Positions 34,114 to 44,492 of a DNA stretch of 64,000 nucleotides are shown here, one piece after another (position 1 is the first letter of the stretch; the number at the start of each line of letters is the position of its first letter). A model generated the notes under the pieces. That model did no database searches. It was not told where the DNA came from and saw only the letters and a program-made list of their open reading frames with translations. The DNA is from Bacillota bacterium (GTDB taxonomy: Bacteria; Bacillota; Sulfobacillia; JAJZYS01; JAJYTV01): the NCBI GenBank assembly GCA_021799275.1, contig JAJZAT010000014.1:1-64000 (forward strand), written 5' to 3'. The translations under genes and the position numbers were made by a program.

Positions 34114-34330
34114 CGCAGCACCCGACCATGTGCGACCCCTTATAAGCAGTTTTGAGCCAACACCAAAACTGCGGGAGCCAGGATTCTCGAGGCGGGAATG
34201 GCACGCCCCCATTGCGGGGAACCTCGATGTCCCGAGGCCGGCACCCACCTGCCTGAGGCAGGTTCAAAACGCGAGCGGGAACGGCATGGTGGGGTCTTCG
34301 GAACCTCCGCGCAAGCGGAGGTTCTTCGCT
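34114..34330 (+). ncRNA. Structured RNA between aspS and ltaE (6S-like RNA or cis-regulatory leader)
   Basis: A good promoter and a terminator bracket about 215 nt without a gene. The ends pair: ACCCGACCATG (34120-34130) with CATGGTGGGGT (34285-34295), 10 of 11 positions. Inside are a perfect 8-bp hairpin (GCAGTTTT 34146-34153 with AAAACTGC 34165-34172) and a 7-bp hairpin (ACCTGCC / GGCAGGT near 34247-34263). The 3' arm of the closing stem runs into GGGGTC-TTCG-GA(A)CC, which could form an alternative stem with the 5' half of the terminator. 6S RNA lies beside aspS in B. subtilis, as I recall, and has this long-hairpin shape. A switch controlling ltaE is equally open. Confidence 0.5.
34301..34330 (+). 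terminator. Terminator at the end of the leader RNA
   Basis: Perfect 10-bp stem GAACCTCCGC / GCGGAGGTTC with loop GCAA, followed by the pyrimidine-rich TTCGCTTTCCC. It lies 43 bp before the ltaE start, so ltaE needs read-through or antitermination unless it has its own promoter. Confidence 0.65.
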
Positions 34331-34366
34331 TTCCCTGGGCGAACTCCTTAGGCGGAGGGATCTCCT

Positions 34367-35383
34367 TTGATAGACTTGCGCAGCGACACCGTGACCAAAC
34401 CGACCGACGAAATGCGCGCCGCCATGGCTTCGGCCGAGGTCGGCGACGACGTCTGGGGCAACGACCCGACGGTCAACCGGCTCGAGACCGTGGCGGCCGA
34501 GTGGCTCGGCAAGGAGGCGGCGCTCTTCGTCCCGAGCGGCACCATGGGCAACCAGGTGGCTGTCATGACCCACTGCCGGCCAGGCGACGAGGTCCTGGTG
34601 GAAGCCGAGGCCCACATCTACTGGTACGAGGTCGGGGGCATCGCCCGCCTCGCCGGAGCGCAGCCCCGCACCATCCTCACGCCGGACGGCATCCTGACGC
34701 CGGATCTGGTCCGCAGCGCCGTGCGGGAGGAGAACATCCACTACCCGACGCCGCGCCTGCTGTGCCTCGAAAACACGCACAACCGCGCGGGCGGAAAAGT
34801 GCACCCGCTCGCGGAGTTCAGGGCCGTCACCGATCTGGCGCATAGCCTTGGGCTCAAGGTGCACCTGGACGGCGCACGCCTCGCGAACGCCTCGGTGGCC
34901 CAGGGAATCACGATGGCCGAGGCGGCGGTGGGGGCCGACAGCGTGATGTGCTGCCTCTCGAAGGGGCTCTGCGCGCCGGTGGGCTCCGTGCTGGCCGGTA
35001 CGCGCGACTTCATCGCGGAGGCGCGCAAGAACCGCAAGGTCCTGGGCGGCGGCATGCGGCAGGCGGGCATTCTGGCGGCGGCCGGCCTGATTTCCATTGA
35101 GAAGATGGTGGGACGGCTGCGTGAGGACCACCAACTCGCGAAGGATATCGCGGCGGTCCTGCAGGACGTGCCACATGTCACGTGCGATCTGACGAAGGTC
35201 GAGACCAACATGGTGCAGGTGGACCTCGACCGCCCCGCCGGACCTGTCGTCGACGCCCTTGCCCGCGAAGGCGTGCTCTGCGGCACGTCCGGTCCGACGC
35301 GGATTCGCCTCGTCACCCACCATGACGTGTCCGGCACCCGTCCTGCGGATGTCGCCAAGGCATTCAGCGTCGCCCTGGCCTGA
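34367..35383 (+). CDS. ltaE: Low-specificity L-threonine aldolase
   Basis: PLP enzyme that splits L-threonine (and allo-threonine) into glycine and acetaldehyde. The 338-residue protein starts [20 protein letters not shown], the family hallmark, from a TTG with GGAGG 9 nt upstream. The substrate- and PLP-binding parts are [21 protein letters not shown] and [10 protein letters not shown]. The PLP lysine lies in [18 protein letters not shown] structured, terminated leader RNA precedes it. A convergent selenoprotein gene follows, with one shared hairpin between them. Confidence 0.94.
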   Translation: MIDLRSDTVTKPTDEMRAAMASAEVGDDVWGNDPTVNRLETVAAEWLGKEAALFVPSGTMGNQVAVMTHCRPGDEVLVEAEAHIYWYEVGGIARLAGAQPRTILTPDGILTPDLVRSAVREENIHYPTPRLLCLENTHNRAGGKVHPLAEFRAVTDLAHSLGLKVHLDGARLANASVAQGITMAEAAVGADSVMCCLSKGLCAPVGSVLAGTRDFIAEARKNRKVLGGGMRQAGILAAAGLISIEKMVGRLREDHQLAKDIAAVLQDVPHVTCDLTKVETNMVQVDLDRPAGPVVDALAREGVLCGTSGPTRIRLVTHHDVSGTRPADVAKAFSVALA

Positions 35384-35479
35384 CCCGGGTCCGCATCCGC
35401 CTGCCTTAGGGCAAGACGGGGCCGCCCGGAGGATTTCAGCCCAGGGCCCGGTAGGCCGCAGGAGTGAACGCGTCAAGAC

Positions 35480-35509
35480 CAAGGCCACGCCGAGCACGGC
35501 GTGGCCTTG
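35480..35509. terminator. Bidirectional hairpin between ltaE and the selenoprotein gene
   Basis: Perfect 13-bp stem CAAGGCCACGCCG / CGGCGTGGCCTTG with loop AGCA. It lies about 95 bp past ltaE and 3 bp past the minus-strand selenoprotein stop codon, so it probably serves both. T-tracts are short. Confidence 0.6.
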
Positions 35510-35512
35510 TAT

Positions 35513-36322
35513 TCAGGATCGGGCGGGACAGGAGCGCAGCACCCATCCTTCGTCCCCGGCAGCGTCGTCCAGCATCCCGAGGGCCTGGCGCAACACGAAG
35601 ACCTGTTCGTCGGGTTGGTGCACGAGGCCGATCATCTGGCCGTTCTGGGGGCGCACCCTGAGGGCCCGCGGCGGCCGGATCAGTTCCATGCGCCTCGGCA
35701 TGTTGCCCAGCATCACCGTGGCGATGCCGCGAGCTTCGAGCAGCCTTGCGATCAGTCCGCCGGACTGATGGCAAAGCGGTCAGACGGGTACGATCAGGGC
35801 GATATCGACGCCCTCCTCGCGCATGCCGCAGTAGATCGCCTCGCCGGCCTCGCGCACGAGCCCGATCGCGTCGGTGCAGTAGCCGTCGATCACGTAGCCG
35901 CTGGCTGCAAGGGACCCGATCTCCCCGAGCCGCACGAGCTCGGCGAGGCGTTCGGCCGGCCAAAGCACATTCTGATCTTGGCGCACCGGCCCCTCGTCGT
36001 AGTGGCCATGCGCGATCGAGTACCCTTCGAGCGGCCGAAGTGGCAGGGTGCGCACGCCCGTGTCGCCGAAGAGTCCCTGCCAGCGGAACGGCGCCTGGGC
36101 GGGCAGGTAGAGGCCGGCGGTGCTTACGATGCCAACGCGGCTCTCGGACGGCACCGGCGGCGGTGTCACGAATGGCGGTGGACCGTTCACCACCCGCGGA
36201 TAGGTTTTGAAAAAGAGATCCGAGTCTTCGGTCGCGATGGCCCTCTGCACCTCAGGCTGGGCCAGAAACGCCTGATAGCGCCCCTCCCAATCCTCGGGCA
36301 GCACATCGCGGTAGTCGTCCAT
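35513..36322 (-). CDS. Selenoprotein of the glycine/sarcosine/betaine/D-proline reductase component B family
   Basis: The frame has 269 sense codons if the UGA at 35782-35780 is read as selenocysteine 181. The segment before it has GrdB/PrdB (PF07355-type) features: GIVSTAGLYLP, HGHYDEGPVRQDQNVLWPAERL, LGEIGSLA and DIALIVPV. Directly after the UGA the same frame continues PLCHQSGGLIARLLEARGIAT and PPRALRV, also family-typical, for 88 residues to a UGA stop. The resulting U-P-L-C is a redox motif at the place where relatives carry Sec or Cys. A hairpin fitting the bacterial SECIS rules begins 10 nt after the UGA. The ATG follows AGGAGGG. No GrdA, GrdC or PrdA partner is nearby, so the substrate is unknown. 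A nonsense mutation of a Cys codon is the alternative. Confidence 0.8.
35751..35782 (-). promoter_or_regulatory. UGA selenocysteine codon and SECIS-like hairpin
   Basis: On the minus-strand RNA, UGA is followed by 10 nt and then AUCAGUCC-GGC-GGACUGAU, an 8-bp perfect stem whose loop begins with G. The apical loop starts 18 nt after the UGA. As I recall, bacterial SECIS elements have a 4-16 bp stem, a loop of 3-14 nt with a G at position 1 or 2, and a spacing of 16-37 nt; this fits all three. Confidence 0.65.
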
Positions 36323-36385
36323 GAAGTTCCCTCCTGCCGATGTACGCGTCGAGAAGTATGCGCACTTGCACGCGGCCACAACGCA

Positions 36386-36416
36386 TGCAGGCCGGGGCCT
36401 CTGGCCCCGGCCTGCA
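36386..36416 (-). terminator. Hairpin at the end of the suf operon
   Basis: Perfect 14-bp stem TGCAGGCCGGGGCC / GGCCCCGGCCTGCA with a 3-nt loop, 14 bp past the stop of the last suf-cluster gene (Rrf2). No T-run follows, but its position and stability suggest a terminator. Confidence 0.6.
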
Positions 36417-36430
36417 CGTCCATCGCAAAG

Positions 36431-36841
36431 TCAAGCGGGCTCCGACGCCGCCTCCGCGAGCGACATCTGGCCAAGGGTGTCCTCGATCGAGTCTTGCAGC
36501 TTCTGCCACACCCTGCGCGTGTAGCAGCGGTCCTGCTTGCCACAGCCGGGGCCCTCGCCGTCGAGGCAGTCGTAGGGCGCGAGCGAACCCTCGAGCAGCC
36601 GGATCACGTCCCCGACCCGGATGTCCTCCGACGGCCGCGCCAAGCGATAGCCGCCCTTCGCTCCGCGTACGCTCAGGACGAAGCCGGCACGTCGCAGTTC
36701 CACAAAGATCTGCTCCAGATACTGCTCGGAAATCCCTTCGTCCTCCGCGATCACCCGCAGCGGCACCGGTTGGTCTCCTTGCCGGTGCACGAGCGACACC
36801 AGAGCCCGCAGCCCGTATTCGCTGCGCGTACTCAGTCGCAT
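36431..36841 (-). CDS. Rrf2 family regulator of the suf cluster
   Basis: 136 residues. The winged-helix part is STRSEYGLRALVSLVH, then DEGISEQYLEQIFVELRRAGFVLSVRGAKGGYRLA. Four cysteines follow: YDCLDGEGPGCGKQDRCYTRRVW contains three and could hold an Fe-S cluster, as in IscR/SufR. Being the last gene of the suf cluster, it may sense cluster status and repress the operon from its promoter near 42.3 kb. It is distinct from the Rrf2 beside iscS (22056-22499). The ATG has a GAGGGGGGAG site upstream. Confidence 0.88.
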   Translation of the reverse strand: MRLSTRSEYGLRALVSLVHRQGDQPVPLRVIAEDEGISEQYLEQIFVELRRAGFVLSVRGAKGGYRLARPSEDIRVGDVIRLLEGSLAPYDCLDGEGPGCGKQDRCYTRRVWQKLQDSIEDTLGQMSLAEAASEPA

Positions 36842-36860
36842 GGCGCTCCCCCCTCGTTCC

Positions 36861-37193
36861 CTACTCGTAGTCGTCGTCCTCGTCGGGTTCGTAGCCGACC
36901 AGGACCTGGCCGTCCTCGACCCGCACGGGATGCGTGTCCGCCGCTTCCACCACTGGCAGGTGGACCGGCCTGCCGGTAGGGATGTCGAATTGGCCGCCAT
37001 GCAGTGGACAGGTGACAATGCGTCCGTCCACCTTGCCTTCCGAAAGCGACGCGTAGGCGTGGGTGCAGGTGTCGTCGAGACAGTAGATCTGCCCCGCCAC
37101 GCGGAAGAGCGCCACCGGTACCCCGCCGACGCTGCGGCGCAGGGCGTGCCCCTCCTGGACCTCCTCGTCACGCGCTACCGCCTTGAACTCCAT
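36861..37193 (-). CDS. Rieske-type [2Fe-2S] ferredoxin
   Basis: 110 residues with the two Rieske ligand boxes: CTHAYASLS (Cys-x-His) and CPLHGGQFD (Cys-x2-His), 17 residues apart. This spacing is that of small ferredoxin components and NirD-like proteins. The tail is acidic (EPDEDDDYE). It lies 16 bp past sufB and ahead of the Rrf2 gene. Rieske ferredoxins are frequent beside suf genes; it could pass electrons during cluster assembly or to an unseen oxygenase. The ATG follows AGGAGG. Confidence 0.88.
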   Translation of the reverse strand: MEFKAVARDEEVQEGHALRRSVGGVPVALFRVAGQIYCLDDTCTHAYASLSEGKVDGRIVTCPLHGGQFDIPTGRPVHLPVVEAADTHPVRVEDGQVLVGYEPDEDDDYE

Positions 37194-37208
37194 CGTAGGC
37201 CTCCTGCC

Positions 37209-38612
37209 TTAGCCGACCGATCCCACCATCTCGAGCTTGATCAGGCGGTTCATCTCCACCGCGTACTCCATCGGCAGTTCCTTGGTGAACGGCTCGATAA
37301 AGCCCATCACGATCATGCGCGTGGCCTCCTCCTCCGTCAGCCCGCGGCTGCGCAGATAGAAGAGCTGCTCCTCGGAGACACGGGAGACGGTGGCCTCGTG
37401 CTCCATCGTGACGCGGTTGTCGAGTACCTCGTTGGTCGGCACGGTGTCAGCCTGCGAACCCTCGTCGAAGATCAGGGTGTCGCAGTTCACCTTGGCCTTC
37501 GACCCCTTGACCTCCTTGCCGAAGTGGACGAGACCACGGTAGGTGGTCTTGCCGCCGCCGCGGGAGATCGACTTTGAGATGATGGTCGAGGTGGTGTTCG
37601 GCGCAAGGTGGACCGCCTTCGCGCCGGCGTCCTGGTGCTGGCCCTTGCCGGCGACCGCGATCGAGAGGACGTGGGCGTGGGCCCCTTCCCCGACCATGTA
37701 GACCGACGGGTACTTCATGGTCAGCTGCGAGCCGATGTTGCCGTCGATCCATTCCATCGTGGCGTGCTCGTGGGCCACGGCGCGCTTCGTCACAAGGTTG
37801 TAGACGTTCGGGGCCCAGTTCTGGATCGTCGTGTAGCGGCAGCGGCCGCCCTTCTTGACGACGATCTCGACCACCGCCGAGTGCAGGCTGGACTCCGTGT
37901 AGATCGGCGCCGTGCAGCCCTCGACGTAGTGCACCATCGCGTCCTCGTCGACGATGATCAAGGTGCGCTCGAACTGTCCCATCTGCGAGGCGTTGATGCG
38001 GAAGTAGGCCTGCAGCGGCACCTTCGCCTCGACGCCCTTCGGCACGTAGATGAAACTGCCGCCGGACCAGACGGCCGAGTTGAGGGCCGCGAACTTGTTG
38101 TCTTCGGGCGGCACGATGGTGCCGAAATACTCCTTGAAGAGGTCCGGGTACTCGCGCAGGGCGGAATCCGTGTCGAGGAAGATGATGCCCATCTCCTCGA
38201 GGTCCTGGCGGATGTTGTGGTAGACGACCTCCGAGTCGTACTGGGCCGACACGCCGGCGAGGAACTTGCGCTCCGCCTCGGGGATGCCCAGCTTCTCGAA
38301 CGTGTCCTTGATCTCTTGCGGCACGTCCTCCCACGTCCGGCCCTTCTCGTCCATCGGCCGCACGTAGTAGGTGATGTCGTCGAAGTTGAGCCCGGAGAGG
38401 TCCCCGCCCCACTTCGGCATCGACTTCTGCTGGAAGAGTTCGAGACTCCGCAGGCGGAAGTCACGCATCCAGTCCGGCTCGCCCTTCATCTCCGAGATCG
38501 CCTCGACGACCTTGCGCGTGAGACCCTTCTCGGTGCGGAACACCGAAATGTCGCGCTCGTGGAACCCGTACTGGTATTCCTCGACGCCAGTGATGTCTGG
38601 CCGCTCACTCAC
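37209..38612 (-). CDS. sufB: Fe-S cluster assembly protein SufB
   Basis: 467-residue scaffold subunit of the SufBCD complex. Typical parts are [28 protein letters not shown] at the N-terminus (divided by usual variants), [22 protein letters not shown]-like text and, in the beta-helix, [24 protein letters not shown] with a conserved Cys. A late [12 protein letters not shown] and a C-terminal [20 protein letters not shown] complete it. The GTG start overlaps the sufU stop (GTGA). Confidence 0.96.
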   Translation of the reverse strand: MSERPDITGVEEYQYGFHERDISVFRTEKGLTRKVVEAISEMKGEPDWMRDFRLRSLELFQQKSMPKWGGDLSGLNFDDITYYVRPMDEKGRTWEDVPQEIKDTFEKLGIPEAERKFLAGVSAQYDSEVVYHNIRQDLEEMGIIFLDTDSALREYPDLFKEYFGTIVPPEDNKFAALNSAVWSGGSFIYVPKGVEAKVPLQAYFRINASQMGQFERTLIIVDEDAMVHYVEGCTAPIYTESSLHSAVVEIVVKKGGRCRYTTIQNWAPNVYNLVTKRAVAHEHATMEWIDGNIGSQLTMKYPSVYMVGEGAHAHVLSIAVAGKGQHQDAGAKAVHLAPNTTSTIISKSISRGGGKTTYRGLVHFGKEVKGSKAKVNCDTLIFDEGSQADTVPTNEVLDNRVTMEHEATVSRVSEEQLFYLRSRGLTEEEATRMIVMGFIEPFTKELPMEYAVEMNRLIKLEMVGSVG

Positions 38613-39055
38613 TTCGGATCTCCCCCTTCAGCCTGAATCCGGTCGATCGCCTGTTCAAAGGCGTTCATGATAAGCGTTGCGCACTTGACGCGCGCCGGGA
38701 ACTGCGAGACGCCCTCCAGGGCCTCGAGGTCGCCAAGGACGCTCCTGTCGGCCTCTCTGCGCCTCAAAAGATCCTTGAAGGTCTCCGCGATGCGGCGCGC
38801 TTCCGCGATCTTCTTGCCGCGCACGCGGTCGACGAACATGGAGGCCGCCGCCATGCTGATCGAGCAGCCCTGCCCTTCGAACGCGGCGTCCCGCACGACG
38901 CCGTCCTCGTCGACCAGCACGTCGAGATGCAGTTCGTCGCCGCAGCTCGGGTTGTGCAGGCCGACCGACAGGGTGGGATGCGCGAGATGCCCATGATGAC
39001 GCGGGTTCTGGTAGTGGTCCATGACCACCTGGCGGTAGACGTCATCCAGCGACAC
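38609..39055 (-). CDS. sufU: SUF sulfur-transfer protein SufU
   Basis: 148-residue zinc-bound partner that accepts persulfide sulfur from SufS. Its three conserved cysteines lie in [25 protein letters not shown] and [16 protein letters not shown], and the 18-residue insertion typical of SufU versus IscU is present. A GTG start with AAGGAG upstream overlaps the sufS end by 14 bp. SufU is characteristic of Bacillota and Actinobacteria. Confidence 0.95.
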   Translation of the reverse strand: MSLDDVYRQVVMDHYQNPRHHGHLAHPTLSVGLHNPSCGDELHLDVLVDEDGVVRDAAFEGQGCSISMAAASMFVDRVRGKKIAEARRIAETFKDLLRRREADRSVLGDLEALEGVSQFPARVKCATLIMNAFEQAIDRIQAEGGDPK

Positions 39056-40268
39056 GGCGGAAGAACTCCTTTGCGGCCGCGACGGCGGCGAGAAGCTGCT
39101 GCACGTCGTCGGCGTCGTTGTAGAGGTAGAACGATGCGCGGGCCGTCGACGTGGCGCCGAGCCGGCGCATCAGGGGCTGGCAGCAGTGGTGGCCGGCCCG
39201 CACGCAGACGCCGTCCGCGTCGAGGGCCGTGGCGACGTCGTGCGCGTGCACGCCATCGATGTTGAAGGTGACGACGCCGCTCTCGCGGTGTCCCGTCGGC
39301 CCGTAGACCCGCACGCCCTCGATGCGTCGCAGGCCGTCGGCCGCCATGTTGGCGAGTTCGACGTCGCGGCGGTGGATCTCCTCGAGGCCGATGCTCATGA
39401 GGAAGCGGGCAGCGGCGCCCATGCCGACGGCGCCGGCGACGTTCGGCGTGCCACCTTCGAACCTGTACGGCGCCTCCTTGAAGGTCGCGCCGGTGAGCGT
39501 GACCTCCTCGATCATCTCACCGCCGAAATAGACGGGAGGCATCCGCCCGAGAAGTTCCTTTCGGCCGTAGAGTGCGCCGATGCCGGTCGGGCCGCACATC
39601 TTGTGGCCGGAGAAGGCGAGGAAGTCGACGCCGAGTGCCTTGACGTCGATGGGCATGTGCGGCACGGACTGCGCGCCGTCCACGACCAGCACCGCACCCG
39701 CCGCGTGGGCGATCTCGGCGATGCGCGCGACGTCCGTCACGGTGCCGAGCACATTCGAGACGTGCGCGACGGCGATGACGCGCGTGCCCTGATCGACCAC
39801 GGCGGCCACGGCCTCCGGTGTCACCTGGCCGTCCTCTCCCAGCTCCACGAAGCGGAGTTCGGCGCCACGACCGAGCGCGACCTGCTGCCACGGCAGGAGG
39901 TTCGAATGGTGCTCGGCGGGGCTTGTGACGACGTTCGTGCCCGGCCCGAGCACCAGTTCGCCGTAGCTGCGCGCGAGCAGGTTCAAGGACTCCGTCGTGC
40001 CGCGCGTGAAGATGATCTCTTCGGGTTCCGCGTTCACGAGGGCGGCCACGTCGGCGCGCGCGTCCTCGTAGTCCTGCGTGGCGCGCGCCGCCAGGGCGTA
40101 GACCCCGCGGTAGACGTTCGCGTTGTCCTCGACGTAGTAGCGCCGCACGGCGTCCAGAACCACCTGCGGCTTCTGCGCGGTGGCCGCGGAATCTACGTAG
40201 CAGAGGCGCTTGCCGTTTTCGGTGCGCCCCAGCAGGGGGAATTCCGAACGCAATGCGGCGAGGTTCAT
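39042..40268 (-). CDS. sufS: Cysteine desulfurase SufS
   Basis: 408-residue class II cysteine desulfurase that supplies sulfur through SufU. The start MNLAALRSEFPLLGR is from ATG at 40268, overlapping the sufD stop. PLP lysine: FSGHKMCGPTGIGAL. Catalytic Cys: RAGHHCCQPLMRRLG. AEHHSNLLPWQQVA and RFEGGTPNVAGAVG are also typical. Confidence 0.95.
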   Translation of the reverse strand: MNLAALRSEFPLLGRTENGKRLCYVDSAATAQKPQVVLDAVRRYYVEDNANVYRGVYALAARATQDYEDARADVAALVNAEPEEIIFTRGTTESLNLLARSYGELVLGPGTNVVTSPAEHHSNLLPWQQVALGRGAELRFVELGEDGQVTPEAVAAVVDQGTRVIAVAHVSNVLGTVTDVARIAEIAHAAGAVLVVDGAQSVPHMPIDVKALGVDFLAFSGHKMCGPTGIGALYGRKELLGRMPPVYFGGEMIEEVTLTGATFKEAPYRFEGGTPNVAGAVGMGAAARFLMSIGLEEIHRRDVELANMAADGLRRIEGVRVYGPTGHRESGVVTFNIDGVHAHDVATALDADGVCVRAGHHCCQPLMRRLGATSTARASFYLYNDADDVQQLLAAVAAAKEFFRRVAG

Positions 40269-41446
40269 AGCTCTACCTTCTCCTGGAAGATGTCGGCAAT
40301 GCGCTCGCGGACCGACGCGAGCGGGATGTCCTGCAGGAGCGACGCGAGGAAGCCGGCGACGATGAGGCGCCTCGACTCCACCGGCGAGATGCCGCGGGAC
40401 TCCATGTAGTGGACCTGGATCGGGTCCACGGGTCCGGCGGACGCGGCGTGCCCGGCGCTCACTTCCCACTCCGAGATCTCGAGTTCCGGGATGAGGTCGG
40501 CGCGCGCCTCCTCGGACAGCATCAGGGTGTGCTCGTGCTGCCAGCCGCTCGCGCCCTTGGCCTGCTTGCGGATCAGGCTATTCGCGTTGTAGACCGCCCT
40601 CGCCCTGCCTTGCAGCACGCCGCGCGCCTCGATGTCGCTCGTCGTGTGCTGGCCCTCGTGGACCATCACGTGGTTGAAGTCGAAGTGCTGGCGACGTCCA
40701 CCGAAGAAGCTCGCCAGGACCCTGGCCTCCGCCCCGTTGCCGCGCAGGTAGGTGCGCGTGTCCGCAACGGCGAGCCTTGCGCCGACATCGGCGAGGATCC
40801 AGTGGAGCTTCGCGTCGCGGCCGAGTTCGGCGCGCCGCGGCCAGTAGGTCTGCGTGCGGCCCGGGACGCGCTGGAATTCGGTGTAGTTGAGAGCGGCGTT
40901 GTCGCCCAGCACGATCTCTACCGCGCCGCGGACGGCCGCCTCGGTGCCGGCCTCGCCCCGCAGCTCGACGATCAGGTCGGCCCGGGCCCCTTCCTCGAGC
41001 ACCACGAGCAGATGCGGCGCATAGAGCGCACCGCTCTCGAGTTCCACCGTCAGCTGCAGGGGTTCCTGGAGTTCGACGCCCCTCTCGACCCGACAGAAGG
41101 CACCACCCGCGAAGGTCGCGAGGTGCAGCGCGTGCAGCCGGTCCTCACCCTCCGTGAACAGGCGGCCAAGATGCTGCTGCACTTCTAGGCGACCTTCTTG
41201 GATCGCCGTCCTGAGGTCCACCAGCTCGACGCCGGCCGGCACGGCACCTGCAGTGACGCTTGGTGCCTGCGCGAGATCAAGCGCCATGAAGGGTGCCGTC
41301 TCGAAAGGGGTCTGCTTGGACTGCCGGAGCGGCAGTTCCGACACGCGCCCGAGCGCCCCGAGGCGCCGCTCCAGGAGCCAGGAGGGCTCGTCGGCCGCGA
41401 AGGCCGCGATCTGCTCAGGGGTGAGTTCCACGAGCGTGCCCGCCAT
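40265..41446 (-). CDS. sufD: Fe-S cluster assembly protein SufD
   Basis: 393-residue partner of SufB in the SufBCD scaffold, with the shared beta-helix core (VLLASFFGGRRQHFDFNHVMVHEGQHTTSDI region) and the C-terminal ESRGISPVESRRLIVAGFLAS. The start is ATG at 41446, after GAGGAGG at 6 nt; a longer in-frame extension would overlap sufC. SufD is the least conserved Suf subunit, and the N-terminal 150 residues are divergent here, as usual. Confidence 0.93.
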   Translation of the reverse strand: MAGTLVELTPEQIAAFAADEPSWLLERRLGALGRVSELPLRQSKQTPFETAPFMALDLAQAPSVTAGAVPAGVELVDLRTAIQEGRLEVQQHLGRLFTEGEDRLHALHLATFAGGAFCRVERGVELQEPLQLTVELESGALYAPHLLVVLEEGARADLIVELRGEAGTEAAVRGAVEIVLGDNAALNYTEFQRVPGRTQTYWPRRAELGRDAKLHWILADVGARLAVADTRTYLRGNGAEARVLASFFGGRRQHFDFNHVMVHEGQHTTSDIEARGVLQGRARAVYNANSLIRKQAKGASGWQHEHTLMLSEEARADLIPELEISEWEVSAGHAASAGPVDPIQVHYMESRGISPVESRRLIVAGFLASLLQDIPLASVRERIADIFQEKVEL

Positions 41447-41447
41447 G

Positions 41448-42230
<783 letters not shown>

Positions 42231-42270
42231 GTCACAAGTCGCTCCCCTCGGACGTCTAATCCCTACTCAA

Positions 42271-43269
42271 TCAGTCATCTTTCGGACCCATCTTACACAT
42301 GGCCTCTTGCCCTGTCAAACGGCCATCGGGCCATTCGGATGGGGGCAATTGTTCGTCCTCCGCAAGCGTCGCCCTGGGCGTCAGCGCCGCCTGCGGCAGA
42401 CTGCCGACGCGCGCCAGATAGACGCCTGTCAGGGAAAGGAGGCCGCCGAGCCCAACCCAGACGGTGAGCGGCGCCCCGAGGAGCCAGGCGGCGGCCACCG
42501 CCGCGATCACAGGCTCCGCATTCAGGTAGACGAGCACGCGGCTCGGCCCTAGTCTCCCCGTTGCGCCCTGCCAGAACGTCAAGCCGAACACCGTGACGGG
42601 CAGGGCCGAATAGAGCACCGTGAGCGCTGGCCAGCCGATATGCGTCTCGGGCAGCCCCGTGATCGCTGCGGGGATCAGGAGCGCAAGCCCGAAAAGCGAT
42701 TGCCAGGCCGTCACCGTGAACGGCGGAAGACGTCGCACAAGCGGTGCCGAGAGGACGCCATACACGGCCCAGAGCAGGGCCGCGCCCAAGGCGGCCAGGT
42801 CCCCGAGCAGGGGATGCGGCGCCACCGCGCCCGCGTGGCCGCGGCCAGCCAGGATGACGATCGTCGCGCCGACCGTGCCCAGCGCAACGCCGAGCCAGTT
42901 GCCCGCTCGCAGCCTGTCCGCGCCGCCGAGGTGGCCCCAGACCGCACCGATGGCAGGCGAAAGCGTCATCAGGACAGCCGCGGAGGCCACGTCGGTCCAG
43001 GCGATCGAACTTGTGAAAAGATATTGGTACAGGGAGATCCCGACGACGCCGCTCAGGGCTAGCGGCCAGTAATCCCCAGGCGCGATCCTGGTGCCACCCT
43101 GCCGCGCCGCCAGAAGCCAGAGCGCGGGAACGGCCACGATGAAGCGAAGGGCGGTGAAGACCGTCGGCGGCAAGTCGCCGACGCCGATCTTCACCGCCAG
43201 GAAATTGAGGCTCCAGATCAGGATCGTCAGCCAGAGGCCAGCTTCCTGCCAGACGCCTCGGCGCGCCAT
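42271..43269 (-). CDS. EamA/DMT family transporter
   Basis: 332-residue membrane protein with two EamA repeats of five helices each (about 10-140 and 155-290), the usual drug/metabolite transporter build. It has WSLNFLAVKIGVGDLPPTVFTALRF at the start and an aromatic-rich second repeat. The start codon lies 3 bp past the kbl stop, so it is read with kbl. Substrates of this family vary widely (amino acids, nucleosides, metabolites); export of an amino acid is possible but unproven. Confidence 0.88.
   Translation of the reverse strand: MARRGVWQEAGLWLTILIWSLNFLAVKIGVGDLPPTVFTALRFIVAVPALWLLAARQGGTRIAPGDYWPLALSGVVGISLYQYLFTSSIAWTDVASAAVLMTLSPAIGAVWGHLGGADRLRAGNWLGVALGTVGATIVILAGRGHAGAVAPHPLLGDLAALGAALLWAVYGVLSAPLVRRLPPFTVTAWQSLFGLALLIPAAITGLPETHIGWPALTVLYSALPVTVFGLTFWQGATGRLGPSRVLVYLNAEPVIAAVAAAWLLGAPLTVWVGLGGLLSLTGVYLARVGSLPQAALTPRATLAEDEQLPPSEWPDGRLTGQEAMCKMGPKDD
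42290..42318 (-). promoter_or_regulatory. Sigma-A promoter of the suf operon
   Basis: Perfect TTGACA (42318-42313), 17 bp, TAAGAT (42295-42290) on the minus strand, inside the last codons of the upstream transporter gene. The leader to sufC is about 55 nt and includes an A/T-richer stretch at 42256-42285 that could be an Rrf2 operator. Confidence 0.7.
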
Positions 43270-43272
43270 CTC

Positions 43273-44445
<1,173 letters not shown>

Positions 44446-44492
44446 GTGTGACGCTCCCTTCTACGGATTTCCTTCACTACGCTGACCCTACC

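Noticed and set aside
34114-34330. T-box or known riboswitch in the ltaE leader
   Set aside because: I found no T-box core, and no glycine, lysine, SAM, TPP, FMN or cobalamin landmark; it is kept only as an unassigned structured RNA.
35780-36322. A 180-residue protein ending at the UGA
   Set aside because: The frame continues with family-typical sequence and a SECIS-like hairpin, so the UGA is more likely selenocysteine than the end.
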